Shown here: piece by piece, positions 44,438 to 53,078 of the stretch | Layout of the letters: the number at the start of each line of letters is the position of its first letter | How positions within the stretch are numbered: position 1 is the stretch's first letter | Assembly: GCF_003852425.1 (NCBI RefSeq) | Contig: NZ_QAJN01000011.1 | Span: 1 to 64,000, forward strand | Source of the DNA: Paucibacter sp. KBW04 | GTDB taxonomy: Bacteria > Pseudomonadota > Gammaproteobacteria > Burkholderiales > Burkholderiaceae_C | Direction: 5' to 3' | Length of the DNA: 64,000 bases | The notes under the pieces: model-generated | Databases searched by the model: none | What the model saw: the letters and a program-made list of their open reading frames with translations, nothing else | Told to the model about the DNA's origin: nothing | Position numbers and translations under genes: made by a program

Positions 44438-47290
44438 ATGACTGAACTCGCCAAATCGTTTGAGCCCGCCGCCCTGGAAGCCCATTGGGGCCCTTTGTGG
44501 GAAGCCAAGGGCCTGTACAAGCCCACGCTGGACCCGGCGCGCGAGTCCTTCTCCATCCAGCTGCCGCCGCCCAATGTGACCGGCACCCTGCATATGGGCC
44601 ATGCCTTCAACCAGACCATCATGGACTCGTTGACGCGCTACCACCGCATGCTGGGCCACAACACGCTATGGGTGCCCGGCACCGACCACGCCGGCATCGC
44701 CACCCAGATCGTGGTGGAGCGCCAATTGGCCGACAAGGGGGCCGAAGGCGCCAAGACCCGGCATGATCTGGGCCGCAAGAACTTCGTCGCCCGCATCTGG
44801 GAGTGGAAGGAAGAGTCGGGCAACACCATCACCGGCCAGATGCGACGCCTGGGCGACTCGGTGAGCTGGGATCATGAGTACTTCACCATGGACGAGAAAT
44901 TGTCCAAGGTGGTGACCGAGACCTTCGTCCAGCTCTTTGACGAGGGCCTGATCTACCGCGGCAACCGCCTGGTCAATTGGGACCCGGTGCTCAAGTCCGC
45001 CGTCTCCGATCTGGAGGTGAATAGCGAAGAGGAAGACGGCTTCCTCTGGCATATCCGCTACCCCCTGGCCGACGGTTCGGGCGAGTTGGTGGTGGCCACC
45101 ACCCGCCCCGAGACCATGCTGGGCGACGTGGCCGTGATGGTGCACCCGGAAGACGAGCGCTATATCGCACTGATCGGCAAACAAGTCACCCTGCCCTTGT
45201 GCGACCGGACCATTCCCGTCATCGCCGACGACTATGTGGACCGCGCCTTCGGTACCGGCGTGGTCAAGGTCACGCCCGCGCATGACACCAATGACTATGC
45301 CGTTGGTCAGCGCCATAACTTGCCAATGATCGGCGTGCTGACCCTGGACGCCAAGATCAATGACAAGGCGCCCGAGGCTTATCGCGGCCTGGACCGCTTT
45401 GTGGCCCGCAAAAAGATCGTGGCCGATCTGGAAACCCAAGGCTTCTTGGTCGAGGTCAAAAAGCACAAGCTGATGGTGCCGCGCTGCGAGCGCACCGGCC
45501 AAATCATCGAGCCCATGCTGACCGACCAGTGGTTTATGGCCATGAACAAGCCGGGCAGAGGAGGCAGCAGCATCGCCCAAGGCGCCATCGATGCCGTGGC
45601 CAGCGGCGAGGTCAAGTTCTACCCCGATCAGTGGATCAACACCTACAACCACTGGATGGGCAATATCCAGGACTGGTGTATCTCGCGCCAGCTCTGGTGG
45701 GGCCATCAAATCCCCGCCTGGTACGGCGTGGACGGCCAGCTCTTCGTCGCCCGCGACGAGGCCGAGGCCCGCGCCAAGGCCACGGCCGCCGGCTATAGCG
45801 GTGACTTGACCCGCGACGAGGACGTGCTGGACACCTGGTATTCCTCCGCCCTCGTGCCCTTCTCCACCCTGGGCTGGCCCGAGAAGACGCTGGAGCAGGA
45901 CCTCTTCCTGCCCTCCTCCGTGCTGGTGACGGGTTACGACATCATCTTCTTCTGGGTCGCCCGGATGATCATGATGAGCAAGCACTTTGTCGGCAAAGTG
46001 CCCTTCAAGCATGTGTACATCCATGGCCTGGTGCGCGACTCGCAAGGCCAGAAGATGAGCAAGAGCGAGGGCAATGTATTGGACCCGGTGGACCTGATCG
46101 AGGGCGTGAACCTGGACACCTTGGTGGCTAAGTCCACCGCCGGCCTGCGCCGTCCCGAGACGGCGCCCAAGGTGGCCGCACGAGTGAAGAAGGAGTTCCC
46201 CGAAGGCATGCCCGCCTACGGTGCGGACGCCCTGCGTTTCACCATGGCCAGCTATGCCACGCTGGGCCGCAACATCAATTTCGACACCAAGCGCTGCGAG
46301 GGCTATCGCAACTTCTGCAACAAGCTGTGGAACGCCACCCGCTTTGTGCTGATGAATACCGAGGGCCAGGACTGCGGGCTGATGGAGCACACGAAGGAGC
46401 AATGCGCGCCCGGCGGCTCGGCCCACGGCTACCTGAACTTCAGCCAAGCCGACCGCTGGATCACGAGCGAGTTGCAGCGTGTGGAAGCGGCCGTCGCCCA
46501 AGGTTTTGCCGAGTACCGCCTCGACAATGTCGCCAATGCGGCCTACTCCTTCGTCTGGGACGAGTACTGCGACTGGTACTTAGAAATCGCCAAGGTACAG
46601 ATCGCTCAGGGCGACGAAACCCAGCAGCGCGCCACCCGCCGTACCCTGATCCGCGTGCTGGAGACCGTGCTGCGCCTGCTGCACCCCATCGCCCCCTTCA
46701 TCACCGAAGAGCTGTGGCAGACCGTGGCCCCGGTGGCCGGCCGCAAGGCCGCGGATGTGGAGGGCTTCATTGTCACCGCCGCCTACCCGCAAGCTCAGCC
46801 GGAACGCATTGACCCGGTGGCCGATGCCTGGGTGGCCTCGCTCAAGACCGTGGTGGGCACCTGCCGCAGCCTGCGCAGCGAGATGAACCTTTCCGCCTCC
46901 GAGCGCGTGCCCTTGCTGGTGGGTGGCGACACCCGCTTCCTGAGCGAAGCCGCGCCGTTTTTGAAGGTGCTGGCCAAGCTCAGCGAGGTCAAGATCATCA
47001 ATGACGAGGCTGCCTTCAACGCCGCCAGCCAGACCTCGCCGGTGCTGGTGCACGGCGATGCCCGCCTGGCCCTGCATGTGGAGATCGATGTCGCGGCCGA
47101 AACGGCGCGCTTGGCCAAGGAGATCGCCCGCCTGGAAGGTGAGATCGTCAAGGCCGAGGCCAAGCTGAGCAACGAAGGTTTTGTGGCGCGTGCGCCGGCG
47201 GCCGTGGTGGCGCAGGAACGTCAGCGCATTACCGAATTCACCGCCACCGTCGCAAGGCTGAAGGACCAGTCGGCCCGTCTGGCGGGCTGA
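44438..47290 (+). CDS. valS: Valyl-tRNA synthetase
   Basis: A class I synthetase of 950 residues that charges tRNA-Val. The HIGH signature is HMGH (52-55, in [14 protein letters not shown]), KMSKS is at 539-543, and the CP1 editing domain lies between. The anticodon-binding helical domain and a C-terminal coiled coil ([21 protein letters not shown]) complete the protein. Upstream 214 bp hold no gene; TACAAT near 44370 could be a -10 box but no good -35 is visible. The last 53 bp overlap the convergent dehydrogenase-like gene, an unusually long tail-to-tail overlap. Confidence 0.97.
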   Translation: MTELAKSFEPAALEAHWGPLWEAKGLYKPTLDPARESFSIQLPPPNVTGTLHMGHAFNQTIMDSLTRYHRMLGHNTLWVPGTDHAGIATQIVVERQLADKGAEGAKTRHDLGRKNFVARIWEWKEESGNTITGQMRRLGDSVSWDHEYFTMDEKLSKVVTETFVQLFDEGLIYRGNRLVNWDPVLKSAVSDLEVNSEEEDGFLWHIRYPLADGSGELVVATTRPETMLGDVAVMVHPEDERYIALIGKQVTLPLCDRTIPVIADDYVDRAFGTGVVKVTPAHDTNDYAVGQRHNLPMIGVLTLDAKINDKAPEAYRGLDRFVARKKIVADLETQGFLVEVKKHKLMVPRCERTGQIIEPMLTDQWFMAMNKPGRGGSSIAQGAIDAVASGEVKFYPDQWINTYNHWMGNIQDWCISRQLWWGHQIPAWYGVDGQLFVARDEAEARAKATAAGYSGDLTRDEDVLDTWYSSALVPFSTLGWPEKTLEQDLFLPSSVLVTGYDIIFFWVARMIMMSKHFVGKVPFKHVYIHGLVRDSQGQKMSKSEGNVLDPVDLIEGVNLDTLVAKSTAGLRRPETAPKVAARVKKEFPEGMPAYGADALRFTMASYATLGRNINFDTKRCEGYRNFCNKLWNATRFVLMNTEGQDCGLMEHTKEQCAPGGSAHGYLNFSQADRWITSELQRVEAAVAQGFAEYRLDNVANAAYSFVWDEYCDWYLEIAKVQIAQGDETQQRATRRTLIRVLETVLRLLHPIAPFITEELWQTVAPVAGRKAADVEGFIVTAAYPQAQPERIDPVADAWVASLKTVVGTCRSLRSEMNLSASERVPLLVGGDTRFLSEAAPFLKVLAKLSEVKIINDEAAFNAASQTSPVLVHGDARLALHVEIDVAAETARLAKEIARLEGEIVKAEAKLSNEGFVARAPAAVVAQERQRITEFTATVARLKDQSARLAG

Positions 47291-48224
47291 GCACGCCCGC
47301 CCTGGGCTCGTTCGCGGGCTCAGGCGATTCAGCCAGCAACTCGTCGATACGCTTGGCCACGCCCCAGGCCGCGCGTGCCCGCGACTCGCGGGTGGTCCCG
47401 GCCAGGCGGGGCGTGACCTGCAAGGCGGCCAGGCCGTGCAGGGGGCGGCCAGGGTCCTGCATGCCGGGCTCCAGGCTGTCCAACCAGGCGGCCAGCAGCC
47501 GCCCCGAATGCAGGGCTTCGGCCAGGGCGACATCGTCCAACAAAGCCGCATGGGCGATGCTCACCAGCACTTGACCCGGCTTCGAGAAACCCAGCACCCG
47601 CTCGCCGATCAGGCCTCGGTAACGAGGGAAGTAAGCCAGCTGCACGCTCACGCCATCGCTTTGCTCCATCAGTTCACGCAGGGCCAAGGGCTCGATACCC
47701 CATTGCGCCCACAAGGGGTCGCTCTGATGCAGGCTGGGGTCATAGCCCACCACCCGGGTACCGAAGATGGGCAGCAGCTGAGCCAAGACGCGCGCCGCCG
47801 GTGTCATGCCGATCAGACCCACGGTGGAGCACCCGAGTTCACGCCCGACCCACATGCCGTCACTGGATTGCACCGGCACCCGGCGCAACAAGGACAGCAA
47901 GGCGCCAACCACAAACTCGGCCTCGGCATTGCCGGTGGCCGCTGCACTGCGTATCACCTCCACCTGGGCGGCTTGGCAAGCTTCCAGATCAATGTTCTCG
48001 CCGCCTGCGCTCATGCGACCGAGCACCCGCAGGCGCGGCGCGGCGCGCAACAAGCCCACATCCACCGCCACGCTGGGCGGCAGGATCAAGGCGCGGGTTT
48101 GCTGCAAGGCCTCGCGAAACAGCGCAGGCTGAGCCGCCAACTCGGGGGCGAAACGCAGGTTCTGCCGCTCCGACAGCCACTGCATCACATCGGCTTCCAG
48201 CGGCTCAAGAATCAGCAAACTCAT
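47238..48224 (-). CDS. 2-hydroxyacid dehydrogenase-like protein, degenerate active site
   Basis: A 328-residue protein of the D-isomer-specific 2-hydroxyacid dehydrogenase fold (SerA-like). The NAD domain is recognisable ([25 protein letters not shown]), but the GxGxxG loop is altered. The catalytic Arg of the usual ARG motif is His225 ([10 protein letters not shown]), and the catalytic His of TPHIAG is Arg273 (TPRLAG); Glu252 remains. It may be inactive as a dehydrogenase or have another role. The 3' end overlaps valS by 53 bp on the opposite strand. It diverges from galU. Confidence 0.88.
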   Translation of the reverse strand: MSLLILEPLEADVMQWLSERQNLRFAPELAAQPALFREALQQTRALILPPSVAVDVGLLRAAPRLRVLGRMSAGGENIDLEACQAAQVEVIRSAAATGNAEAEFVVGALLSLLRRVPVQSSDGMWVGRELGCSTVGLIGMTPAARVLAQLLPIFGTRVVGYDPSLHQSDPLWAQWGIEPLALRELMEQSDGVSVQLAYFPRYRGLIGERVLGFSKPGQVLVSIAHAALLDDVALAEALHSGRLLAAWLDSLEPGMQDPGRPLHGLAALQVTPRLAGTTRESRARAAWGVAKRIDELLAESPEPANEPRAGVLSPPDGPTGPSALRRWR

Positions 48225-48315
48225 GTCCGGTCCACAGTGTTGTAATCCGCCTGGCGCCTAATACTCGCGTGCAACAATGGCATCTGTCTTGAATTCAAAG
48301 GGAGAGTGTACGGTT

Positions 48316-49206
48316 ATGTCCATCAAAGCAGCAGCCACATCGGGCGTCACAAAAGCCATCTTCCCCGTGGCCGGCCTGGGCACACGCTTTCTGCCAGCCA
48401 CCAAGGCCCAGCCCAAAGAAATGCTTCCCGTGGTGGACAAGCCCCTGATCCAGTACGCCGTGGAAGAGGCCTATGCCGCCGGCGTGCGGGAGATGATTTT
48501 CGTGACCGGCCGCCACAAGCGCCCGATCGAAGATCACTTTGACATGACTTTCGAGCTCGAAGTCGCACTGGAACAGGCCGGCAAGGAAGAATTGCTCGAA
48601 GTCGTGCGCAGCGTGAAGCCCGATGATATGGAATGCGTCTACGTCCGCCAGGCTCAGGCTCTAGGTCTGGGCCATGCCGTGCTCTGCGCTCAACGCCTGG
48701 TGGGCAATGAGCCTTTTGCTGTGCTCCTGGCCGATGACTTGATGGTGGGTCAGCCGCCGGTACTTGCACAGATGGTGGAGCAATTCGCCGAATGGCGTGC
48801 CTCCATCCTGGCCGTGCAAGAAGTGCCGGTCGAACAGACCCGGCGCTACGGCATCGTGGCCGGCACCCAGGTCAACGACAAACTGATGGATGTCAGCCGC
48901 ATCGTCGAGAAACCCTCGCCCGAGTCTGCGCCCTCGCGCCTGGCCGTGGCCGGCCGCTACATCCTGACGCCTGGCGTCTTCCACGAAATCGCCAGCCAAC
49001 CGCGCGGCGTCGGTGGTGAAATCCAGCTGACCGATGGCATCGCCGGCCTGCTGCGCCGCGAAAAGGTGTTCGCCTATCGCTATGACGGCAAGCGCTATGA
49101 CTGCGGCAGCAAGGAAGGCTTTTTGCAAGCCAATGTGGAATTGGCCCTGGCGCATCCGCAACTCGGCGCGGGCTTCCGGGAGTTCTTGCGCGGCCTGGAA
49201 ATATAA
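48316..49206 (+). CDS. galU: UTP-glucose-1-phosphate uridylyltransferase
   Basis: A 296-residue nucleotidyltransferase making UDP-glucose for envelope polysaccharides. The signature [35 protein letters not shown] is intact, followed by [29 protein letters not shown] and the Lys-containing [16 protein letters not shown] 48316 is chosen because homology starts there; the frame is open for 13 more codons upstream. A strong terminator follows. Confidence 0.96.
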   Translation: MSIKAAATSGVTKAIFPVAGLGTRFLPATKAQPKEMLPVVDKPLIQYAVEEAYAAGVREMIFVTGRHKRPIEDHFDMTFELEVALEQAGKEELLEVVRSVKPDDMECVYVRQAQALGLGHAVLCAQRLVGNEPFAVLLADDLMVGQPPVLAQMVEQFAEWRASILAVQEVPVEQTRRYGIVAGTQVNDKLMDVSRIVEKPSPESAPSRLAVAGRYILTPGVFHEIASQPRGVGGEIQLTDGIAGLLRREKVFAYRYDGKRYDCGSKEGFLQANVELALAHPQLGAGFREFLRGLEI

Positions 49207-49220
49207 TTCAAGCCCAAGCG

Positions 49221-49250
49221 AAAAAGGCCGTCATCTGACGGCCTTTTTTT
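49221..49250. terminator. Bidirectional intrinsic terminator (galU / tusA)
   Basis: AAAAAGGCCGTCA, loop, TGACGGCCTTTTTTT. The perfect stem has A and T runs on opposite sides and lies between the convergent ends of galU (49206) and tusA (49267), so it can serve both. Confidence 0.95.
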
Positions 49251-49266
49251 CGACAGTGACGTGGAC

Positions 49267-49494
49267 TCAACGGCGCTTGAGCACATGGATGAATTCATCC
49301 GCCTGGCTGCTTTGCTCCATCAACTCATTGCCCGTCTGGCGAGCAAAAGCCTTGAAGTCGCGCAGGGAACCGGGGTCGGTAGAAACCACCTTCAAGAGCT
49401 GACCACTTTCCATTTCGGCCAAGGCCTTCTTGGCCTTCAGAATGGGCAAGGGGCAGTTCAGACCGCGGGTATCGAGTTCTTTATGGACGTTCAT
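49267..49494 (-). CDS. tusA: Sulfur carrier protein TusA
   Basis: A 75-residue sulfurtransferase of the TusA family. LDTRGLNCPLPILKAKKAL contains the persulfide-bearing Cys14 in the CPxP motif. TusA passes sulfur from IscS towards tRNA thiolation and molybdenum-cofactor synthesis. It lies 45 bp downstream of the Nudix gene on the same strand, next to cysM, so the local theme is sulfur metabolism. Confidence 0.95.
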   Translation of the reverse strand: MNVHKELDTRGLNCPLPILKAKKALAEMESGQLLKVVSTDPGSLRDFKAFARQTGNELMEQSSQADEFIHVLKRR

Positions 49495-49538
49495 GGGATT
49501 CCTTTGAGCGTCGATTTTAGGGCTGACACATCACTGAA

Positions 49539-50078
49539 TTAAACGGGATCCAGCCATTGCGGCTCAATCCCACGCGAACGCAGCCAAGTGGCCAGTGCTT
49601 GGCCCGTGCCCTGCGGCCAGCAGCGCACTTGCTCAGGCGGGATCAGCTTGTACTCGGCCAACTCCGGCGACAGGACAATCTCGCCGCGCGCCCGCGCATG
49701 GTAGGCAATGATGAGCTGATTCTTGCGCTGAAAATCCCATACACCCAAGAGTTGCAAGGCCTCGACCTGCAGCGAAGTCTCCTCGGCGATCTCGCGTCGA
49801 ATGCCGTCTTCCGGCGTCTCGCCTGCCTCCATAAAGCCGGTGATAAGGCCGAAGAATCGTCCCGGCCAGGCAGCGTTGCGGGCCAGCAAGACCTGACCCT
49901 CGCGGTCCACGCATTCAATCACCGCCGCCAGCACCGGGGTGGGGTTGTTCCAGTGGGTGAAGTCACAACGAGGACAGCGCAGGCGCGACTTGGGGCCACC
50001 ATCCTCCTCTTGCGTCAGCCAAGCCAAGTCGGCCGCGCATTGCGGGCAAAAGCGATAGACCGGCTGATCCGCACTCAT
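49539..50078 (-). CDS. Nudix hydrolase with zinc ribbon
   Basis: A 179-residue protein. An N-terminal zinc ribbon (Cys11, Cys14, Cys35, Cys38: FCPQC and LRCPRC) precedes a Nudix domain with the box GFMEAGETPEDGIRREIAEETSL. The architecture is that of small NudC-like pyrophosphohydrolases that cleave NAD-type or nucleotide substrates. In the box the usual final Gly is Ser, as in many active relatives. It begins 3 bp after the cysM stop, so the two are co-transcribed. Confidence 0.93.
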   Translation of the reverse strand: MSADQPVYRFCPQCAADLAWLTQEEDGGPKSRLRCPRCDFTHWNNPTPVLAAVIECVDREGQVLLARNAAWPGRFFGLITGFMEAGETPEDGIRREIAEETSLQVEALQLLGVWDFQRKNQLIIAYHARARGEIVLSPELAEYKLIPPEQVRCWPQGTGQALATWLRSRGIEPQWLDPV

Positions 50079-50081
50079 GGC

Positions 50082-51005
50082 TCAGGCGGGAAAGACGCCG
50101 GTGGAGAGATAACGGTCCCCACGGTCGCAAACCACGAACACAATCGTCGCGTTCTCCACCGTGCGGGCCAGCTGCAAAGCCACCCAGCAAGCGCCGGCCG
50201 CCGAGATACCGGCAAACAAACCCTCGTCACGGGCCAGCTGGCGCGCCATGTCTTCGGCGTCGGCCTGGCTGACCAGGACCAGCTCATCCACCGCCTGAGG
50301 GCTGTAAATCTTGGGCAGATATGCTTCCGGCCATTTGCGAATGCCGGGGATGCGCGAACCCTCCGAAGGCTGGGCGCCGATGATGCGCACGGCCGGGTTT
50401 TGTTCCTTCAGAAAACGCGAGGTGCCGGTGATGGTGCCGGTCGTGCCCATGGCGCTGACGAAGTGGGTGATCTGGCCGCCGGTGTCGCGCCACAGCTCGG
50501 GGCCGGTAGTCTCGTAATGAATGCGTGGATTGTCGGCATTAGCAAACTGATCCAGCACCCGGCCCTTGCCATCTCGCTGCATCTGCTCGGCCAAGTCGCG
50601 GGCGTACTCCATACCGCCCGAGCGTGGCGTCAAGATCAGCTCGGCCCCGAAGGCCTTCATGGTTTGGGCGCGCTCGATGGAGAGGTCCTCGGGCATGATC
50701 AAAACCATGCGATAGCCGCGAATGGCCGCAGCCATGGCCAGGGCGATGCCGGTATTGCCCGAGGTGGCTTCGATCAAGGTGTCACCGGGCTTGATCTCAC
50801 CGCGCTCCTCGGCCCGTCGGATCATGCTGATGGCGGGGCGGTCCTTCACCGAACCGGCCGGATTATTGCCTTCCAGTTTGGCCAAGACCACATTGCCACG
50901 CGCGGCAATCTCGGCGCTGACCAGGCGTTGTAGACGGACCAGCGGCGTATTGCCGATCACATCTTCCAGAGTGAGGTACTGGGGGGTGCTGTTGTTCTTG
51001 CTCAT
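50082..51005 (-). CDS. cysM: Cysteine synthase B
   Basis: A fold-type II PLP enzyme of 307 residues making cysteine (CysM can also use thiosulfate). The PLP lysine is Lys54 (NPAGSVKDRPA); TSGNTG binds the substrate carboxylate and GTTGTITG the PLP phosphate. EDLSIERAQTMKAFGAELILT and the C-terminal DRGDRYLSTGVF fit CysM rather than CysK. The start at 51005 (MSKNNSTPQYLTLEDVIGNTPL) is preferred; upstream codons would overlap the tRNA promoter region. It heads the cysM-Nudix unit, with tusA further downstream. Confidence 0.95.
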   Translation of the reverse strand: MSKNNSTPQYLTLEDVIGNTPLVRLQRLVSAEIAARGNVVLAKLEGNNPAGSVKDRPAISMIRRAEERGEIKPGDTLIEATSGNTGIALAMAAAIRGYRMVLIMPEDLSIERAQTMKAFGAELILTPRSGGMEYARDLAEQMQRDGKGRVLDQFANADNPRIHYETTGPELWRDTGGQITHFVSAMGTTGTITGTSRFLKEQNPAVRIIGAQPSEGSRIPGIRKWPEAYLPKIYSPQAVDELVLVSQADAEDMARQLARDEGLFAGISAAGACWVALQLARTVENATIVFVVCDRGDRYLSTGVFPA

Positions 51006-51040
51006 AGCGAACATTGTGGCAGTCAAAAACACAAACTTCT

Positions 51041-51068
51041 TTGCCAGAGCAAAAAAGCATGGCATAAT
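51041..51068 (+). promoter_or_regulatory. Promoter of tRNA-Leu
   Basis: TTGCCA (-35, 51041-51046) and CATAAT (-10, 51063-51068), spacing 16 bp, lie 35 bp upstream of the mature tRNA 5' end. The region is shared with the divergent cysM gene. Confidence 0.65.
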
Positions 51069-51103
51069 CGTGGGCTTCAGCAGCGATGCTTCTTATCGAG
51101 ATG

Positions 51104-51188
51104 GCCCGGGTGGCGGAATCGGTAGACGCAGGGGACTCAAAATCCCCCGCCGCAAGGTGTGCCGGTTCGAGTCCGGCCTCGGGCACCA
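51104..51188 (+). tRNA. tRNA-Leu (anticodon CAA)
   Basis: An 85-nt class II tRNA. The acceptor stem pairs GCCCGGG with CTCGGGC; the anticodon stem-loop GGGGA-CTCAAAA-TCCCC carries CAA at 51138-51140, reading UUG. A long variable arm (CGCCGCAAGGTGT region) and the T-loop GGTTCGAGTCC are present. The 3' CCA is encoded (51186-51188). Phage genes begin right after it, so its 3' end is the probable attachment site of the prophage. Confidence 0.96.
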
Positions 51189-51236
51189 AGTTAAATCAAT
51201 AACTTAGCGCTTGATAAGATGCCAGCCGCTGAAAAT

Positions 51237-51270
51237 GTTCCGCAAATTTTCCGCGTGACGTTCCGCAAAT
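51237..51270. repeat. Direct repeats next to the tRNA end
   Basis: GTTCCGCAAAT occurs at 51237-51247 and again at 51260-51270, 23 bp apart, with a partial TTTCCGCG between. Short direct repeats beside an attachment core are typical of integrase or excisionase arm sites. Assigned by position only. Confidence 0.45.
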
Positions 51271-51294
51271 AGCCACCCTTGAGGTGGCTTTTTT
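51271..51294 (+). terminator. Intrinsic terminator after tRNA-Leu
   Basis: AGCCACC, loop CTTGA, GGTGGCT and a run of T. It points in the tRNA direction. On the opposite strand the hairpin lies just after the last lysis gene but has a poorer T-run there. Confidence 0.85.
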
Positions 51295-51298
51295 GCGT

Positions 51299-51487
51299 CT
51301 ATTCGACGGCCCCGCTCACCTCCAAATGCACGTTTGTTCGCCAAGGCGGGATCATGCTGATGTGCCGGATCGAGCGCACGACCCGGTAATACACCCCGTC
51401 AATGCAGACCTCAGAGCCCACAGACGGCGCGGATTCCTCCACCACCTGGGTCAAGCTGGCGCCCGCCAGGTAGTAGTGGTTGATCAT
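51299..51487 (-). CDS. Small phage protein of unknown function
   Basis: A 62-residue frame whose ATG overlaps the Rz stop as ATGA, the coupling used throughout this phage cluster. That and the position at the end of the lysis cassette support a real gene. It has no signal peptide or membrane helix; VGSEVCIDGVYYRVVRSIRH suggests a small beta-rich fold. I do not recognise a family. Confidence 0.6.
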   Translation of the reverse strand: MINHYYLAGASLTQVVEESAPSVGSEVCIDGVYYRVVRSIRHISMIPPWRTNVHLEVSGAVE

Positions 51488-51999
51488 GGCGGGGTCAGCG
51501 AGTCATAGGAGCGCTGGCAGGATTGGCCGGCGGCTCCACGGTCATCAGCAATCTGCCCCAGCTTTCCCGCTCTTTCGTCAGCGCGCTCAAACAGCTCGGC
51601 GAACACTCGGGCCCGGGCTTCGGCTGGCGCGCAATTGAGAGCAGAGGCGGGATTGCTGGCGGCGGCGCGGGCTTGGATAGCGGCGACACGGGCGCGCAGG
51701 CTGCGAGCAGCAGCGGCAGCAGCGAGAGCATCAGCCTGGGCTTGGCTGGCGGCTTGATCGGCGGCATGGGTGATCTCCTTTTGCGCGTCCAAGCGGCGCG
51801 CGGTTTCGGTGATGGACGCTTGCAAGGCCGTCTCGCGCTCAGCCGCGGCTTGGGCCTGGGCCTTGGCATAGACGGCCTGGGCGTGCTTGGCCTCGTGACG
51901 TTGCCAGCCGCCCCAGGCCAGGGCCGCCAGCAGCAGCCAAGCCCAGGGCGGCAGAGCGCCGGCCAGGCGCCGGGCGATGGCCAGGGCGGCGGCGATCAC
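51484..51999 (-). CDS. Rz-like inner-membrane spanin
   Basis: A 171-residue protein: an N-terminal membrane anchor (PPWAWLLLAALAWGGW) and a long Ala-rich periplasmic coiled coil (about 40-125), ending in a short domain with two cysteines. This is the i-spanin layout that, with Rz1, fuses inner and outer membranes during lysis. The GTG at 51999 is chosen because it overlaps the lysozyme stop as GTGA; an ATG at 52035 would overlap by 40 bp. An Rz1-type gene is nested inside in another frame. Confidence 0.85.
   Translation of the reverse strand: MIAAALAIARRLAGALPPWAWLLLAALAWGGWQRHEAKHAQAVYAKAQAQAAAERETALQASITETARRLDAQKEITHAADQAASQAQADALAAAAAARSLRARVAAIQARAAASNPASALNCAPAEARARVFAELFERADERAGKLGQIADDRGAAGQSCQRSYDSLTPP
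51495..51767 (-). CDS. Rz1-like outer-membrane spanin lipoprotein, nested in Rz
   Basis: A 90-residue frame lying wholly inside the Rz gene in a different reading frame. It starts with ATG at 51767 after a perfect AAGGAG seven bases upstream. MPPIKPPAKPRLMLSLLPLLLAAC is a lipoprotein signal with lipobox LAAC (Cys24). The mature part is proline-rich (PVSPLSKPAPPPAIPPL), as expected for o-spanins. This is the classic lambda Rz/Rz1 arrangement in its fully embedded form. Confidence 0.85.
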   Translation of the reverse strand: MPPIKPPAKPRLMLSLLPLLLAACAPVSPLSKPAPPPAIPPLLSIARQPKPGPECSPSCLSALTKERESWGRLLMTVEPPANPASAPMTR

Positions 52000-52787
52000 G
52001 CTTGCCCCTGGGCCCGTTGGCGGAACCTGCGCCACAAGATGACGCCGCCGGCCAAGACCATCACGACAGGCAACGCGGCCGAGGGCGGCACGCCGAAGGT
52101 TTCGACGGTGATTTCCTTGACCGTGGTCAGCGTTGTTTTGACGCTCTGCACCTGATCGCCCGCTTGGCTCACTGCGCCCATTGCTCCGGTCAGCGTCAAA
52201 GCGGCGGCGGCCTGAGTCGTCGGGCTTGATGCCAGAGCAGGCGCCGGGGCGACTTCCTGGGGCGTCGTGACTGCCGACGCGGGCGCGTCTCGCAGGTAGA
52301 GCGCAGCCTCTTGCAGCCTGCGCGCCTTGAGCCCATTCAACACCACAAGCGCGCCGTTTACCGTAGCCTTGTCGTAGAGCGTGAAGGCCTGGGCCGCCGC
52401 GTTTGCATCGCCGCGGTTGTGGGCCTTGAGGATCGAGCTATAGAACAGGCCCGATTTCTTTTTGTCGTCGCGCAAGCCGATGTTGTAGGCCAGGCTGACC
52501 ATGGCAGCGAGCTCAGAAGGCGCAGGCTCGATTGTGCACATGGCTTTGACTTTTTCGGCGCGCTCGGTCAGATCTTCGCGCAGCCACTGCCAGGCCTGCT
52601 CAACAGTGCAGGTATCACCCGGGTGGACGTTCTCCGTCTCGCCGAAGCCAATGGTCCAGACGCCGGCCGGGCAGCGGTAGGCAGTCAGCGCTGGGCCGCC
52701 ATTGGGTCCCTGTTCGTCGTTTGCGATCAACAGGACGCCATCTTGGTCGATTGGCCAATCCAGACCGGGGGGGAGTGTCAATTTCAT
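51996..52787 (-). CDS. Phage lysozyme (GH24) with C-terminal membrane segment
   Basis: A 263-residue endolysin. The GH24 core (about 15-165) has catalytic Glu25 and the motif AYRCPAGVWTIGFGET, with Cys39 in the usual Asp place and Thr45, as in the CPAG-type phage lysozymes. There is no N-terminal signal or SAR helix. Instead an Ala/Thr/Pro-rich linker (about 168-215) leads to a C-terminal hydrophobic helix (SAALPVVMVLAGGVILWRRFRQR). This tail is unusual and may anchor the enzyme or act as a holin-like element. It cleaves peptidoglycan glycan strands. Confidence 0.92.
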   Translation of the reverse strand: MKLTLPPGLDWPIDQDGVLLIANDEQGPNGGPALTAYRCPAGVWTIGFGETENVHPGDTCTVEQAWQWLREDLTERAEKVKAMCTIEPAPSELAAMVSLAYNIGLRDDKKKSGLFYSSILKAHNRGDANAAAQAFTLYDKATVNGALVVLNGLKARRLQEAALYLRDAPASAVTTPQEVAPAPALASSPTTQAAAALTLTGAMGAVSQAGDQVQSVKTTLTTVKEITVETFGVPPSAALPVVMVLAGGVILWRRFRQRAQGQA

Positions 52788-52799
52788 GGGATTCCTCGG

Positions 52800-53006
52800 T
52801 TAGTTGAACTTGATGTGGCTGATCACGTAATTGGCGAACGCACCCAAGCCGGATGCGATCGCCATCCCGGCCCACAGGCCGCCCTTGCTCTTGTTGGCCA
52901 ACTCAAGAAGGGTTTTCACATCGTTTTGAAGCGATGTAACTTGGTCTTCAAGGTTCTCTACTTGAGCGATAAGCGCTCCGAACTTGACGGGGTCGATGTC
53001 GCTCAT
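52800..53006 (-). CDS. XhlA-like phage membrane protein (holin-associated)
   Basis: A 68-residue protein with a heptad-rich coiled coil (FGALIAQVENLEDQVTSLQNDVKTLLEL) and one C-terminal transmembrane helix (GLWAGMAIASGLGAFANYVI). This is the layout of XhlA-type hemolysin/holin partners. AGAAAGG gives a good ribosome-binding site. It is the first gene of the lysis cassette, just upstream of the lysozyme gene. A holin role is inferred. Confidence 0.8.
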   Translation of the reverse strand: MSDIDPVKFGALIAQVENLEDQVTSLQNDVKTLLELANKSKGGLWAGMAIASGLGAFANYVISHIKFN

Positions 53007-53025
53007 GGGCTACCTTTCTGGAAGT

Positions 53026-53048
53026 AAAAAAGCCCGCACAAGGCGGGC
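53026..53048 (-). terminator. Intrinsic terminator of the phage tail operon
   Basis: On the minus strand GCCCGC, a 5-nt loop and GCGGGC are followed by six T. It lies between the fibre-assembly-like gene and the lysis cassette, separating or attenuating lysis transcription. Confidence 0.88.
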
Positions 53049-53078
53049 AGCTGGAATTGGTGGTTGAGTTGGCTTTGA

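Noticed and set aside
44666-46501. 611-codon open frame on the minus strand
   Set aside because: Shadow of valS, whose signature motifs are intact on the plus strand.
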